A DNA stretch of 64,000 bases from Anaeramoeba flamelloides (taxonomy: Eukaryota > Metamonada > Anaeramoebidae): contig JANTQA010000047.1 in NCBI GenBank assembly GCA_027625915.1, forward strand, positions 17,484,001 to 17,548,000, in the 5' to 3' direction. The position numbers and the translations under genes are program-made. A model generated the notes under the pieces. That model did not search any database. It was not told the origin of the DNA and worked only from the letters and a program-made list of their open reading frames with translations. This document shows positions 51,173 to 63,249 of this stretch, piece by piece; the first letter of the stretch is position 1, and every line of letters begins with the position of its first letter.

Positions 51173-51919
51173 ATAATTTTTTTTTCTATTAAATATACAG
51201 AATCAAAATAAATAATATTACGAATTGTGTATTTAAATTAATAAAAAAAAAAATCAAATTCAAAAATAAATTAAAAAATTTAGCTCTTTCTTATAGAGAA
51301 AAATTAATAAAATCCAATCAAACAATAAATAATTAAATTAACTTACATACAGAAGAGTTATTGAACGAAAAAAAAGAAATATATAAGTAAAATTATAATG
51401 AATTATTGAATGTTAAGAGTTGTAAGATTGTTAGGTTTTCCAAAATTTAAAAGAATCCAATTAAATCAAAGATTTAATGAAATAAATTTTAAATTAAAAA
51501 AAATCGCCATTTGCTTTTCTTTAATTTTTGAAAACAAAAGAAAATTTATGTAATTTTCTTTTCATTTCTTAAATTAAAAAAAAAGCACCGTTCGGTTTTC
51601 TTGAGTTTTCTGATTATTTGGAAAATCAATAGATTTTCGTTAGGCTTTTTTTACTTTAGAAATAAACTGAAAATTTATTTAATTTTGGGTTTATTTCTTA
51701 AATTAAAAAAAAAATTAATGGTAAATAGGTGGTAATTTTGTTGAATCACCTTTCTTCAATAAAAAAAAAAAAAAAAAAAAAAGTTTTTATTTGTATAATT
51801 TTTTTAATTAAAAATTTTAAAGAATTAAAAACCAATCAAATAAAATCAAAGGTAAAATTTAAGATATTTTTAAAAAATCTAAAAAGTTTCAAACTTTATA
51901 GATATACATATAATTATGA
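51173..51919. other. Short intergenic region between convergent PTPA and SMC4
   Basis: Both neighbouring genes end here. Most of it (51410-51783) is a C-family repeat. No terminator or gene is seen. Confidence 0.55.
51410..51783 (+). repeat. C-family element with A tail
   Basis: This begins with GTTAGGTTTTCCAAAATTTA and contains ACCGTTCGGTTTTCTTGAG, shared inverted with 46500-46520. It ends with GGTAATTTTGTTGAATCACC, TTTCTTCAATA and a run of 22 A. The tail is shared with 37518-37572 and 31001-31070. The A tail suggests retroposition. Confidence 0.7.
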
Positions 51920-52992
51920 TTAATCTTCTTGATCAAATTCATCAATAAGAAATGAATTTGGGTTGATTGCAATACTTTTGGTACAATTTTCTGTTTTGTA
52001 AATGCCAATTAATCTATTTGCCAGCTCAAACATATTGTTTCTTAAACTAATAATTACAAATTGTGCATTTTGTGTTCTTTCTTTTATATAATTGGCAATA
52101 ATTGAAACATTTCTGAAATCCAACGCAGCATCGATTTCGTCCATAAAATATAAAGGTGTGGGTTTAAAATAGTGAAGTGCGAAAACAAGGGATAAACTAC
52201 TCAAAGTTTTTTCACCACCTGATAAATTTGAAATATTTTTCCAACTTTTGTTTGGTGGTCTAACACTAAATATGATACCTTCAGAAAAAGGATCCAAAGT
52301 ATCAACTAATTCAAGTTCTGCATCACCTCCTTTATTATTTTTATGTTGGTAAAAAATATAAAAAAAAACGTTAAAAAAAATAAATAACAGATATTAAACT
52401 AATTTTGATTAAATTAAAAATAATAATAATAATAATATTAAAAAATAAAATTACCTAAAGTAATCATTTGATAAATTTCTTTTAATTTAAGTGTTATTTC
52501 GCTAAATCCACTCATAAATTCATTTAATCTTTTTTTCCTCCAAGACTCATGTTCTTCTCTTTTCGAGTCTCTTTGTGAAGTAATCTCATTTAATGTTTGA
52601 ATTCCTTGATTAAACTTATCTATAAATTTCAAAAATATTTCAATAAAAATTATTGTTTGTTTTATTTCAAAATAATAATAAATAATTTAATCAAAAATTA
52701 GTAAAAAAAAAATATTCAAAAATAAACAAAAAAAAAATAAAAATGATAGTGAATGATAAAAATAAAGATTATTCATTAACCAATTAATTTTACCTTCTTT
52801 TTGTTTGTATTCCACAATTGCGCTCATATTTGGATTTAATTTTTTTATAGTTTCTTCTAATAAAGAAATTTCATAATCGATATCACTCAAATTAAACTCT
52901 TCTAATTCATTATCCGAATATTCAATTTTTAATTCTTCATCTTCGTTCAATCTAATAATTAAAGAAAAAAATCAAAGAAAAGAGATGAGGAA

Positions 52993-53030
<38 letters not shown>

Positions 53031-56000
53031 AGAGATTAGTTGTTTGAAAGAAAATTATTTTTTTTTTAAAAAAAAAAGATCCATTTTAATAAATAAAAAT
53101 ATAATTTACTTTGCTGTATTATTGTATTTCTGTGAACATTTTTCTAATTCTTTTTGATATTTCTTTATTTGTAATTTATTTTTGTTAATATAGTTATTGT
53201 TTTGTTCAATTTTTTCATTAATCTCAAGCTCTTTATTTCGAAAAACTGTTACTTCTTTTTTGATTTCATTTAACTTTTTTAAAATTTCTTTCATTGATTT
53301 ATTTTTTTCCTATTATTTTATTAATTTTTATTTTGAGAAAAAATATTGAAATAATAGCAAAATCAAAAAAAAAAAAATAAAAAAAAACACAAACATAATC
53401 AAAAATAATAATAAAAATAAAAAATCATCAAATAACAAATCACAAGAAAAAAAAAATAAAATAAAAAATATTCCAAACCTTTTTTTGTTTGTTTAATTCC
53501 TTAATTTCACTTTTCAAATTTTCTATTGTTTCTAGATTTGTAGCTTTATCTTGTTCGTGTTGCCTACCCTGTTTAACAAAATCGATCATTTCTTTGTGAA
53601 TGCTCTCAATTTTTTCTTGGTCTTTAATAATTTTCTTTTCTAATGTTTTGTTCCTGACTGTTAATTTATTTATCTTAGTATTGTTATTTGAAATAGTTTG
53701 TGAAATTTTTTTTTCTTTATTTTTTTGCTTTTGTAAATCTTCTCCACCTGCTTCCATTATTTGTTGTTCTAATTTTTCAATTTGTAATTGAATTTTTTGA
53801 CTTTTTTGTTTTGCTATTTCATATTCAGACTCAAATTCTTTTAATTGGGTTTTTAAATTCGAAATTTGTGATTCCTTTTTTTTGTTCTCTTTGATTTGTT
53901 TTTCTAAAACTGGTAAATGTTGGGAGAGTTTATTAGATTGTTTTTCTAAATTATTTATATTCATTTCAATTCGTTTTTTTGTAAATTCAAAATTTTGAAT
54001 TTCATTTTCAAGTGAGTTTAGTTTCTTTTCCTTTTCCATTTTATTTTCATTTAAATTGTTTAATTCTTCTTTATATTGATGCAATTCATTCAATAATTTT
54101 TCGAATTCTTCTTCAGATATTGTATTAGATTCTGTATTCATACCACCCCTCCTTAACTTTTTATTTTAAAATTGTTATTAGTTTGAAAAATAATTATAAG
54201 AAATTAAAAAAATTATTAAAAATATATTATTTAATTATTTTTTTTTTATGAATCTATTTGAAATTAAAGTGAATTGAAATATGGAAATTTAAGGGACTTG
54301 ATATTTGTAAAAAAAAATTGAAATATTATTGAGATCTTTTAAAATGTTATGTTTTTAAATTATTGTTTCAACTGTTTATGAAATGACTGGTTTTGTACTA
54401 TCTAAATAATTTATTAATCTGAGTCTAGATTATTGAAATCCAAAATTCGCATGTTTCACAATATAAAATGAAAAAAAGTAACCTATGATTTTTATTAACA
54501 CTTAAATTAATTCTTGAAAATTGTGTTAAATATTTCTAGTTTACGCTGGAAAGTATTTTTTTTTTTAAAAAAATTATTTTGTTAGTATTTTTAATTATTA
54601 ATATTTCAATTCAAATCCCAACAAATTAAATTAATTGTGGTATATGTGATTTAATAAATGAATATTTGGATATAAAATTAATAAAAATTTATTAATGAAA
54701 GTGAGATCTATTAAGTAAAAATTTTTGTTCTTTAAAGTTTGAAAAAGTTCTTTTCGGATTTTCAAAAAATGAAAAAAAATTGCAAAAGAATTCTCAAATT
54801 TGAAAATTTTTTTAATATAAGAAATTTTTTAAGAGAATTATTTGGCCTTATTCACAAGAAACCTGATAATAATTAAAATCATTTTTGTCATAAAAAAAAT
54901 CGATGATGAAATTTTTCGAATAAAATTACAAAATTCCAAAATATCTACAAGAAAATTTTTATTTTGAAAAATCGAATTTCATTTTATAACAAAAACACAA
55001 TTTAGAAGTAAATTTTGTAAATTGAAGAAAAAATTTGATTAATTAAAACTTTCCTTATTAAAATAATACGAATAATTTACAATAAATCCAATAAATTTAT
55101 TTATTATATTAACCAAAATAGTTATTTGAAAAAATTAACAAAAAATCAAGATAAATTTTATTTAATAGAAAAAAAAATAAAGTTTAAGGAACTATTAGTG
55201 ATTAAAATAAGTAATAATATGAAGTAAAGATTTTTTTTTTGTTTATCCAGTCAGAAATAAAATCGAATTAATAATTCTCTGTTTAGAAAAAAATCGAATT
55301 TTTTTTTTCTTTTCTTTTATTCTTTTTTTCTTAAGAGATTACCGTCACCAGAGATTGGTATATAATTAAAATATTATGTAATTGGAGATAAATGGTATTA
55401 GTGCACCATGGCTCAAATTACTCGAAAAATTCTCTTATAAATATTATTGAACAATAAATTATTAGATTTTTTACTAAGAATTAAATAAAAAAATTGTCAT
55501 TTTGAAAAATTTTTTTTAATTCCTTTTCAAAATCCAAAACAGAAACTCAAAATAATAGTATTTTCCAGTTCTCCGTAATTCATATTTAGAACTTCCAAAA
55601 GTAAATATTTTTCTTTTTTTTTATATTTCAAAGATTTACTCAATAATCATCAACATAAAAAACCCAAAGATTGATTATTTTCTTTGCTTTATCTAAGCCA
55701 GTTGTATTTTCAATATTTTTCCAATATGCAAAAATAATTCACCTAAATAATCTCTGAGTTAAGTATTTAATTTTTTAAAAAAACAATTCTTTTAGCAACC
55801 AACCTACATTTCGAGACAAATTTAAGATATTTTTCAACTTTGAAGTCTTCAGATTGTTGACTAAATCTTTGCATTTGTTGTGAAATGCAGATTTTTTTCA
55901 AAAATTGTTGGGTTTTTTTTACTCTAACAATTTATCAATGTTTAATTGATGAGATCAACATTTGGTACTATTTGACTAATCGAATTTTTATAGGCATTTG

Positions 56001-59000
56001 AACCATATGTCACTAAAATGATCCACCTTCAATTACAATATACTTTAATTTTAGACTTTTATATTGTTGACACTAACCCTTTAAATTTTTTAAGAGCTTC
56101 GAATGTATTAAAAATAATAGACTAAATAGTATTGCATATAAAAATATTTTAATGTTGGGCACTTTATTGTCGAAATGGATCCCGAATAAACCTTTTCCCT
56201 AAAAATTATATTTTATAATAAGTAATAATTGATAATATTTCTTCAAAAATAAGAAAATGAGATTTTAAATAATGGAAGTGGATCTTCAAATAAATTCTTG
56301 TTTTTTTTTTTTTTTTTGTTCATTTGGTGGTTTTAAATATCCCTTTTAATTAATTCTAGGTTAATCACTTTAAGGTTTAAGTTAAAATGAAAATAATAAT
56401 AATATAGAATTTTTATCTTGTAAATTATTTATGACATCATAACAAAATGTTCATACATGTTTAAATAAATGATTAAATTGCCTTATATTCTGAATAATTT
56501 GTTTGAGCTATGACTAATATTATTTTATTCAGAGTCACCAAATAACTCTATTAAGAAATAAAGGTTGCAAGTGAGATTATAATAAACCCCAGAAATAATA
56601 TAAGGCAACATTTCAATTTAAAGTTCAAATCAATTGAAATTAAATAATTAGTAACCACAACTGTTTTAAAAACGTGGAAACTTTTTCAGAATTAAAATTT
56701 TTATCAAGTTTTCTATTTTATTAAAGTTTGGAAACTCAACCTTTAAATGAGATGTAGAGGTTGGATTGAGTGTGAAGGAAAGCACTTTTTTGAAAAAAAA
56801 AGTTTTCACTTTATTAAAATAGAAAACTTGTAAAAAGTGTTAATTCTGGCAATCTCATTAACAAAAAAAAAAAAGTCATAACTTTTCAAAGTTGGCTGTA
56901 TCTCTATTTCTATATTTTTATCTCAAAAAAAATATCAATAAATAAAAAAAAATTATAATTACTTTTCTTCCGCCACCACTCACAGTTCCAGAAAGATCAA
57001 TAACTTCTCCTTGTAATGTTACAACTTTGTAACGCCTTCTATGAGATTTAGTACCATATGCTATCCTAGTCGCCTTTTCGATATTTTTAGTTACAAGGGT
57101 ATTTCTAACACCAAAATAAAATGCAATTCGAAAAATTTCCTTTTTTGGATTAATTAAATCAAAAAGCCGAGGAGTATTTTCGGGTGAGTCAAAAGGTTCT
57201 TCCATATAATTCTTTAAATGTTGAATTTTATCTAAAATGATAAATGAGGCACGGCCAAGTTTTTCGGATTGTAGGATTTGAATGCATTTTTGGGCATCTT
57301 TTGTTGTTTGTACAACAATATTATTTAAAGAGTTACAAGCAGTAGAAATTGCAACATCATATTTTTTATCAATGTTTCCTAGGCTTCCCAATCTCCCCTT
57401 TTGAAAATTTATTTATTTTTTTTTAAAACAAAAAGATTTGATAATAAAAGAAAAGCGAATATAATGAATTAATTTTTAAGTTTATTTTTCATTTTTATAA
57501 AAATTAAAAATGCTCGGATTGTTCAACACTTTTTAAAATTTTATTTGGAAAATATTCTCAATAAACTTTATTTCGTAAAATAGGAACATAAAATTATTTA
57601 ATCTGAAATAAAAGATATTATTTTCTGAATCTAAGTTGCGTCACTTCCCTTAAGTATCTAGAATTGTTTATATTTGTCATTCAGTGTAATATTTTTGAAA
57701 ATATACTTTTTAACTTTATCAGGAAACCTAATAAAACTGAAAATTTGATTTAAAAAATGTGATATGGTTTTTGAAACAAGCATAGATGAAAAGATATTAG
57801 GAATATCTTTTCACCTATATCAGTTTGTGTCAAAAATAGTTTCATTAATGGTTTATTGTTAAAAAAACTTGATCTGTTAAAAAGAGAATTTTGAAGTGAA
57901 TAAATTCGTTTCTTTTAATTCAAAGAGTGGATAGACACATTAGTGTGTCTATACATGGTCATTAGAAGTATTTGAAGCTTGATTTAGTTTTCTAAAATAA
58001 TAGAGTTTTTCTTTTTTTACATTTTTTCCCATGCTGAATTTCTTTATATTGAAAAGAAGAGTTACAAAGGAAAAAGAGCAAGTGGTTACTTGCTAATACC
58101 TAGATGCTAAAAAACGAAAGTATGAGTAGCTTGAAAATTCAAATAAAAAAAAAAAACAAAGGCAAAAAATAGCCAAAGTGCAAAAAAAGTGCAAAAAGAA
58201 AATCAGATCAAAAAGAAAAAAGAAATACAATAATTAAAACAAGGATCCTTCAAATGAATATTCATGGTCAATTATCAAACAAAGCTATATTAACACAAGT
58301 ATTGTGGTTGTAATTTTAAATGTTCTTTAATTAAATGATAAAATTGCTTTTTTTACTTTTTTTTTTTTTATCAATTGCTTCATTTATATAAACCCTTTTT
58401 AAACCATTTTATTTTTATTTTTATTTTTTCTTTTTTCCTTTCTTCTTTTCAATTTTTTGCTATTGCTTTTTGAAACATTAAAAATAATTTGAATATTCTT
58501 TCCCATGAATAACCGTTGGAAATTGATGATTTTACACTTAAATTACCTTTTAGGTAATTTAAATAAAAGAGAATCTAGAGTGTAATTTATACTTGTTTAA
58601 ATTAATAAAATAAAAAATAGAGTTTTTTTTGAAAAATACATTTTTTTATATTAAATTTATCTCAAAAATCATTTTTTAAGACTTTTATTTTTAATTTAAT
58701 CTTGTGTAATTGTGATTTCAAAACTTTAAAGTAGAAGTAGAGTATCTGTATTTGTGCATGGCATAATGATAAGTGAAAAAAAAAAAAAAAAAATTACATT
58801 TCATTGCATATCTCTATTTTAAATATATGATCCATAAACATGAAATGTATTTTTGAAAAAGAAAATTGAAAAAAAAAAAAAACTGACAAACGTAGGAAAC
58901 TTACATAACAGTTTTGGATTTTGCCAAGTTTTTGTAATTTTAACAATCTAGTGAGAATTCTTCCTTGTGACTTTTGAGCTTTTCTCGAGTTTTTAACCTT

Positions 59001-60937
59001 TTCAATTTCAAATTGTTTTGAAGAGATCTCTTTTTTTAATTTAATGATTTTTTGATAAATGGGTTCTAACTGTGTCCTAATTTTTTTAACATTTGGCAAT
59101 TTTTCTTCTGATTGCTCTTTTTTTTGATTCTTTAAATCCTTTTTTTCAATGATTAATTTCTGGCTAATTTGATCTATTTTCTCGAGTGTCGAATTGTATT
59201 GCTTCAAGGCCGAATTTTTTTCATTTTCAATAATTTCAATTTCTGTTTGGCAGACATTTACTTTGGATTTGCACTGATTCACAATCTCGTTAAAGGGTAA
59301 AATTTCCTTTTGTTTGCCTTCCAATTGCACATGCAAACTGGCTGTATTTTTCTTCACCTTTTCAAATACCTTTTGGGTTTTTTCATTTTCAAGAACGAGC
59401 CTCTCTTCTAATTCTATATTTTCTTTTTTTAATTCGCTTATCGTGTTGGTGTTACTTTCAATTTCATTTTCATTCTTTTCGGTTTGATCTTTTGTTTTTT
59501 GGATTTGCTTTTTGATCGACTTGGCTCTGTTTAAACAATGAACCATGCTTTCTTCAAATGTGATGTTGGTCTCTTCAATTTTTTTATTTGATTGACGTTT
59601 TTTGGTTATTTCTTTTTGGAGCACTTGCGTTTCCTTTTCAAAATTTTGATATTCTTTATCTTTATTTTCTAATTCTTCCAATTGCTCCTTGGCAGTGTTC
59701 TTCTCTTTTTCTAATTCTTCAGTTAATTCTTTGTTTTTTTCTTCGGCCACTTTTAAATTGCCCTCGCTTTCTAATTTATAAAAGTTAAACCGGATTATGG
59801 TCTTGTCAGCGAGTTCTTTCTTCATCCTGAGGAATTCTAGCGCTTCGTTTTTTGATCCTTCTAACGACTCCTTTTCCTTTTCCAATTTCTTGACACGATT
59901 AATTTGGGTCGTGCATTGCTCACTGAGACCTTCAACTTCTTGGGCTGTGCTTTCAATTTTCGGGATATATCGATCAGTTCCGATAATGTCTTCTAAATAT
60001 TCTAATAACCCTGTTTCGCCATCCCTGATCGCCTTGGGTTTCATTAAGGAGATTTGCTCAACCTCTCCTTGGAGAATTAAAAACCGGTTATAATTTAAAT
60101 CAATCCCTTTTGTTTTTAATTTTTGATTAATGTTTTTAAATAAACTTTTTTTCCCATTTAAACGATACTCATTTGATCCTTTAATTTTGTTTTTTGTTTT
60201 GATGTTTTTTTGTTTTTTTTCGGGATTAGTTTCAAATTAGTCTTGAATGAACCTTTTTTTTTCCTTTTTTTCTTTTTATTATTTTTTCAATGGTTTACCG
60301 ATGTGTTGTTTTGGGATTTTCCTTCTAGTGTTTAACAAACTGAGAATAAAGAATAAAAAAATAAAAAAACAAAAAATAAAGAATCGATCAACAATACTGG
60401 AAAACAAATACCTTTTTTTCGAACAATTCGGGTTACGTGGAATTCAGAATTAGGAACAATTTCAAAATCTTCTTCATTTTTACCGTCAATGATTTCTTGG
60501 AAATAGACAGAAACAGAAGTTTCGTTCACATTTGGGTATTTTGTGGATTTGTGAATCAATTCTTCAAGCTTTCTTTGTCGGATTTGTTTAGCCTTTTTTC
60601 CAAAAACAAACAACATGCTATCAATGACATTCGATTTTCCACTTCCGTTTGGACCAACCACTGCAGTAAACCTTTTGTGAAAGGGCCCAAATTCATGCTT
60701 ACCTGCATATGATTTAAAATTATTCAAGACCAATTTTTTGATCATGAGCCTTGGTTTTTTGGTTGGTAAGGAGACTTTTGTTTTTTCTGACGAGCTTGTT
60801 TCAAATTGATCGAGTTGATTTTTTGTATTTGGTGTGTTTGTTTTGGAAGTATTTAGAGTTTCTTTTTCACTTACTTGTTCCTCTTCCTCAGAGTTTGGGT
60901 TATTCATTTCAATTGAATTATCTTCAGATTTATTCAT
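51920..60937 (-). CDS. SMC4: Condensin subunit SMC4, eight exons
   Basis: Exons are 60937-60412, 60178-58905, 57397-56963, 54156-53479, 53309-53110, 52951-52794, 52619-52455 and 52329-51920. All junctions keep frame, giving 1281 aa (human SMC4 is 1288). SMC4 pairs with SMC2 as the ATPase core of condensin, which compacts mitotic chromosomes. The N-terminal 60 residues are acidic and disordered. Walker A is GPNGSGKS (95-102), followed by the SMC4-specific VFGKKAKQIRQRKLEELIHK. Exon 2 gives FLILQGEVEQISLMKPKA and LLEYLEDIIGTDRYI, then the first coiled coil. Exon 3 is the hinge (GRLGSLGNIDKKYDVAIST). Exons 4-7 are the returning coiled coil. Exon 8 has LSGGEKTLS (from 1181) and Walker B YFMDEIDAALD (Asp1209-Glu1210). 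Two introns exceed 1.5 kb: 57398-58904 holds repeat G and 54157-56962 holds repeat H; the other five are 125-233 bp. The intron 4 donor is GTTTGG. Confidence 0.97.
53001..53027 (+). repeat. Poly(A) tract in an SMC4 intron
   Basis: A run of about 27 A lies in the 158-bp intron between exons 5 and 6 (52952-53109). On the transcribed strand this is a long T run, unusual so far upstream of the acceptor in so short an intron. Confidence 0.7.
55320..56020 (+). repeat. H interspersed repeat, copy 1
   Basis: This is collinear with 61380-62530. Shared blocks are AATTCATATTTAGAACTTCC followed by AAAAGTAA, TTTCAAAGAT..ACTCAATAATC and AATCTCTG.GTTAA..ATTT, ending near CATTTGAACC. It lies in the SMC4 intron 54157-56962. 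No conserved coding frame is seen. Confidence 0.65.
58010..58608 (+). repeat. G interspersed repeat, copy 2
   Basis: This matches 34300-34845 along its length: GAAAAGAAGAGTTA, GTTACTTGCTAATA, GGTCAATTATCAAA, TTTTACACTTAAATTACCTT and ATCTAGAGTGTAATTTATAC. It lies in the SMC4 intron 57398-58904. Confidence 0.7.
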
Positions 60938-63249
60938 AATTTTTTTTAAAAATAATTTTTAACGGTTAGATAAGGAATTGAAATCTTTTTGAAAAAAATG
61001 ATTTTTCACGATAAAAAAATACTTTTTGATTAATTGAAAATTTACTAAAGTTTAAGAAGATGATAAGCATTTCATTCTTCTTATTTGGCCTTTTTAGGTT
61101 AGATCAAATATCTTATACTGGTAATTGAAATTTACATTGGTTATAATATTTTCACTTTCTCATTTTTGTTTTACAATTCAAATAGAATCTATCATTTTGA
61201 ATTCTTAGTTCACACAATTGTATATTAATCAAAAATATTACATAAAACAATAAATAAAGAAATAGAAAGGGCAAATTATAGTCTATTTCTTTGAAAATTT
61301 ATATATGGAAAAGAAAAAAAGAAAATGATATTGAAAATATTATCCCTTTTATTATTCAAATAGTAGTTTTCTGGGATTAGTATCTACCAGGGAGAAGCCG
61401 ACAATTAAAGTATATTATAGATTGAAGGTAATCCATACTATTGAATCATAGATCAATTGACTATAAAAAATCTATTATAGATATTATTGCAACAATATAT
61501 TATTAAAATTTCCTGCTTAGGATATCAATTAAAAATATTCATTTTTAGAAATTTTTTTTTAATTACAGTGGGGTAAATAACCCATTTTGACAACTGTTAA
61601 CCTATTACAAAATTTTAACTTTAGTTTTTTTTCAGACTTGGGTATTTGAATATAGAAACCCATATATATTCTTGGTTCGGATTTAAATTGACTTTAGAGG
61701 TTAGATCTTTGATGAATTGAAATGGCTCAATAATATTAAATGCTTTTTTTCATAAATTTCTTCATTTTTTAATTAAATTTCTATGATTTAATGTTTTTTT
61801 ATAAAAATTCAAAAAATGAACTTTTACTCATTTTTTTTGTCAAAAATAACCTATTAATCTTTCCACAATCTTCATAATCCATTTTTAAAATTTATTTAGA
61901 GAACCCTATTTCTTGTTTATATACTGTTTCCGCCCAATTGGTTTGTTTCTTTATATTTCTACAGTCAGCCAATATTTTATAAAAAGTGAATTTTTAGTAC
62001 TCTGTAAAAATAAAAAACACTGGTTATTTACACCACTTTACTTTCCAAATCTTAAAATAGAAACCCAGAAAAATAGTATTCTCAGTATTTAATAATTCAT
62101 ATTTAGAACTTCCAAAAGTAACTGTTAAATTTTTTAATTTCAAAGATCAACTCAATAATCTTCCGAATAAAAACCAAAAGAATGATGAGTTTTGTTTTCT
62201 TTTTTCTAAAGCTAATTGTAACATCAAGATGAATCCAATATTACAGATATAATTTTTCAAAAGAATCTCTGGGTTAATTATTTGATATTTTAATAAATCA
62301 AATTCCAAAACACTAGGTGTTTTTTAAAAATTCCAGAATTTCTAGTAATAAAAAGATTATTGTTAGAGATAACTCAATCTTTAAATTTGTGGTGAAATCT
62401 TGTTTTTAATCTGGAATCATGTTGAGTTTTTTGGTATTAAAGGATCATTTTAAATTGATCTTTTTTAACAAAGAATATAACTTTACTAATCATTTGTTTC
62501 GATACATTTGAACCCTGTTATACTAATAGGATTTTCACCAAATGACAACGTACTTGGATTTTAATCTTTGCCAGATTTTACGCGAATCCCAATAACAGAT
62601 AGAAATAATTTCAATGGTTCTTTCAAATTTTTTAATAAATGTTAAATAATAGTCTATATCTGAAAAATTTTCTTTATGTATTTTCAAAGCAAAAATGTTT
62701 TGATTAATTATTTTTTTAAATCAAATCTTTTTTTTTCTTTGTTCTCTAAAAAAGTTGGAATAAATATTTACATTTTATTACGATATCTTTGTTTCTTAAT
62801 CAAAATTTATTTTTTTTTTTTGCAATTAAATTAAGTATCAAAAAAAAAAATGAAAAAGTAAAAATGGAAAAAAAAATTTTTCATTGATAATATATTATTT
62901 TTATTTGTATATTCATTAATTGTATTGAAATACAATGTATTTTGGTAATCTTAACTTGGATTCTATGTGTAAAACTTTTGTTTATAATGAATCAAAATTA
63001 ATTTGATTTTCCTGGGTTTGAGTCTAATCAATTAAATTTAATATTTCTGATTTTTGAAATCCTAAAATCAAACAAATTAGATTTTATTAAAATTAATAGT
63101 ACATACATTATTTTTGTTGTGTAGTTTCTATTGTGCATAATTCTTTGAAAAGAATTTCAAATTTTCCCTTCTGAAACCGTATTATTAAAAAAGAGAGCGG
63201 GGTGAGTCAGAATTGAAATTGTATTGAATAAGAAAATATTTTGATTTTC
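60938..63249. other. Intergenic region with repeat H copy 2
   Basis: The region upstream of SMC4 and downstream of the Glu/Thr-rich gene. It contains repeat H (61380-62530). The remainder is AT-rich and shows no gene. SMC4 promoter elements should lie just above 60937, but none can be defined. Confidence 0.5.
61380..62530 (+). repeat. H interspersed repeat, copy 2
   Basis: Matches 55320-56020 in two blocks (about 61380-61520 and 62050-62530). The stretch between them is much longer here than in copy 1, so this copy has gained, or the other lost, about 400 bp. Confidence 0.6.

Noticed and set aside
54157-56962. Additional coding exon in the long SMC4 intron
   Set aside because: The exons on either side join in phase 0 and the total length matches SMC4, so nothing is missing; the intron holds repeat H.
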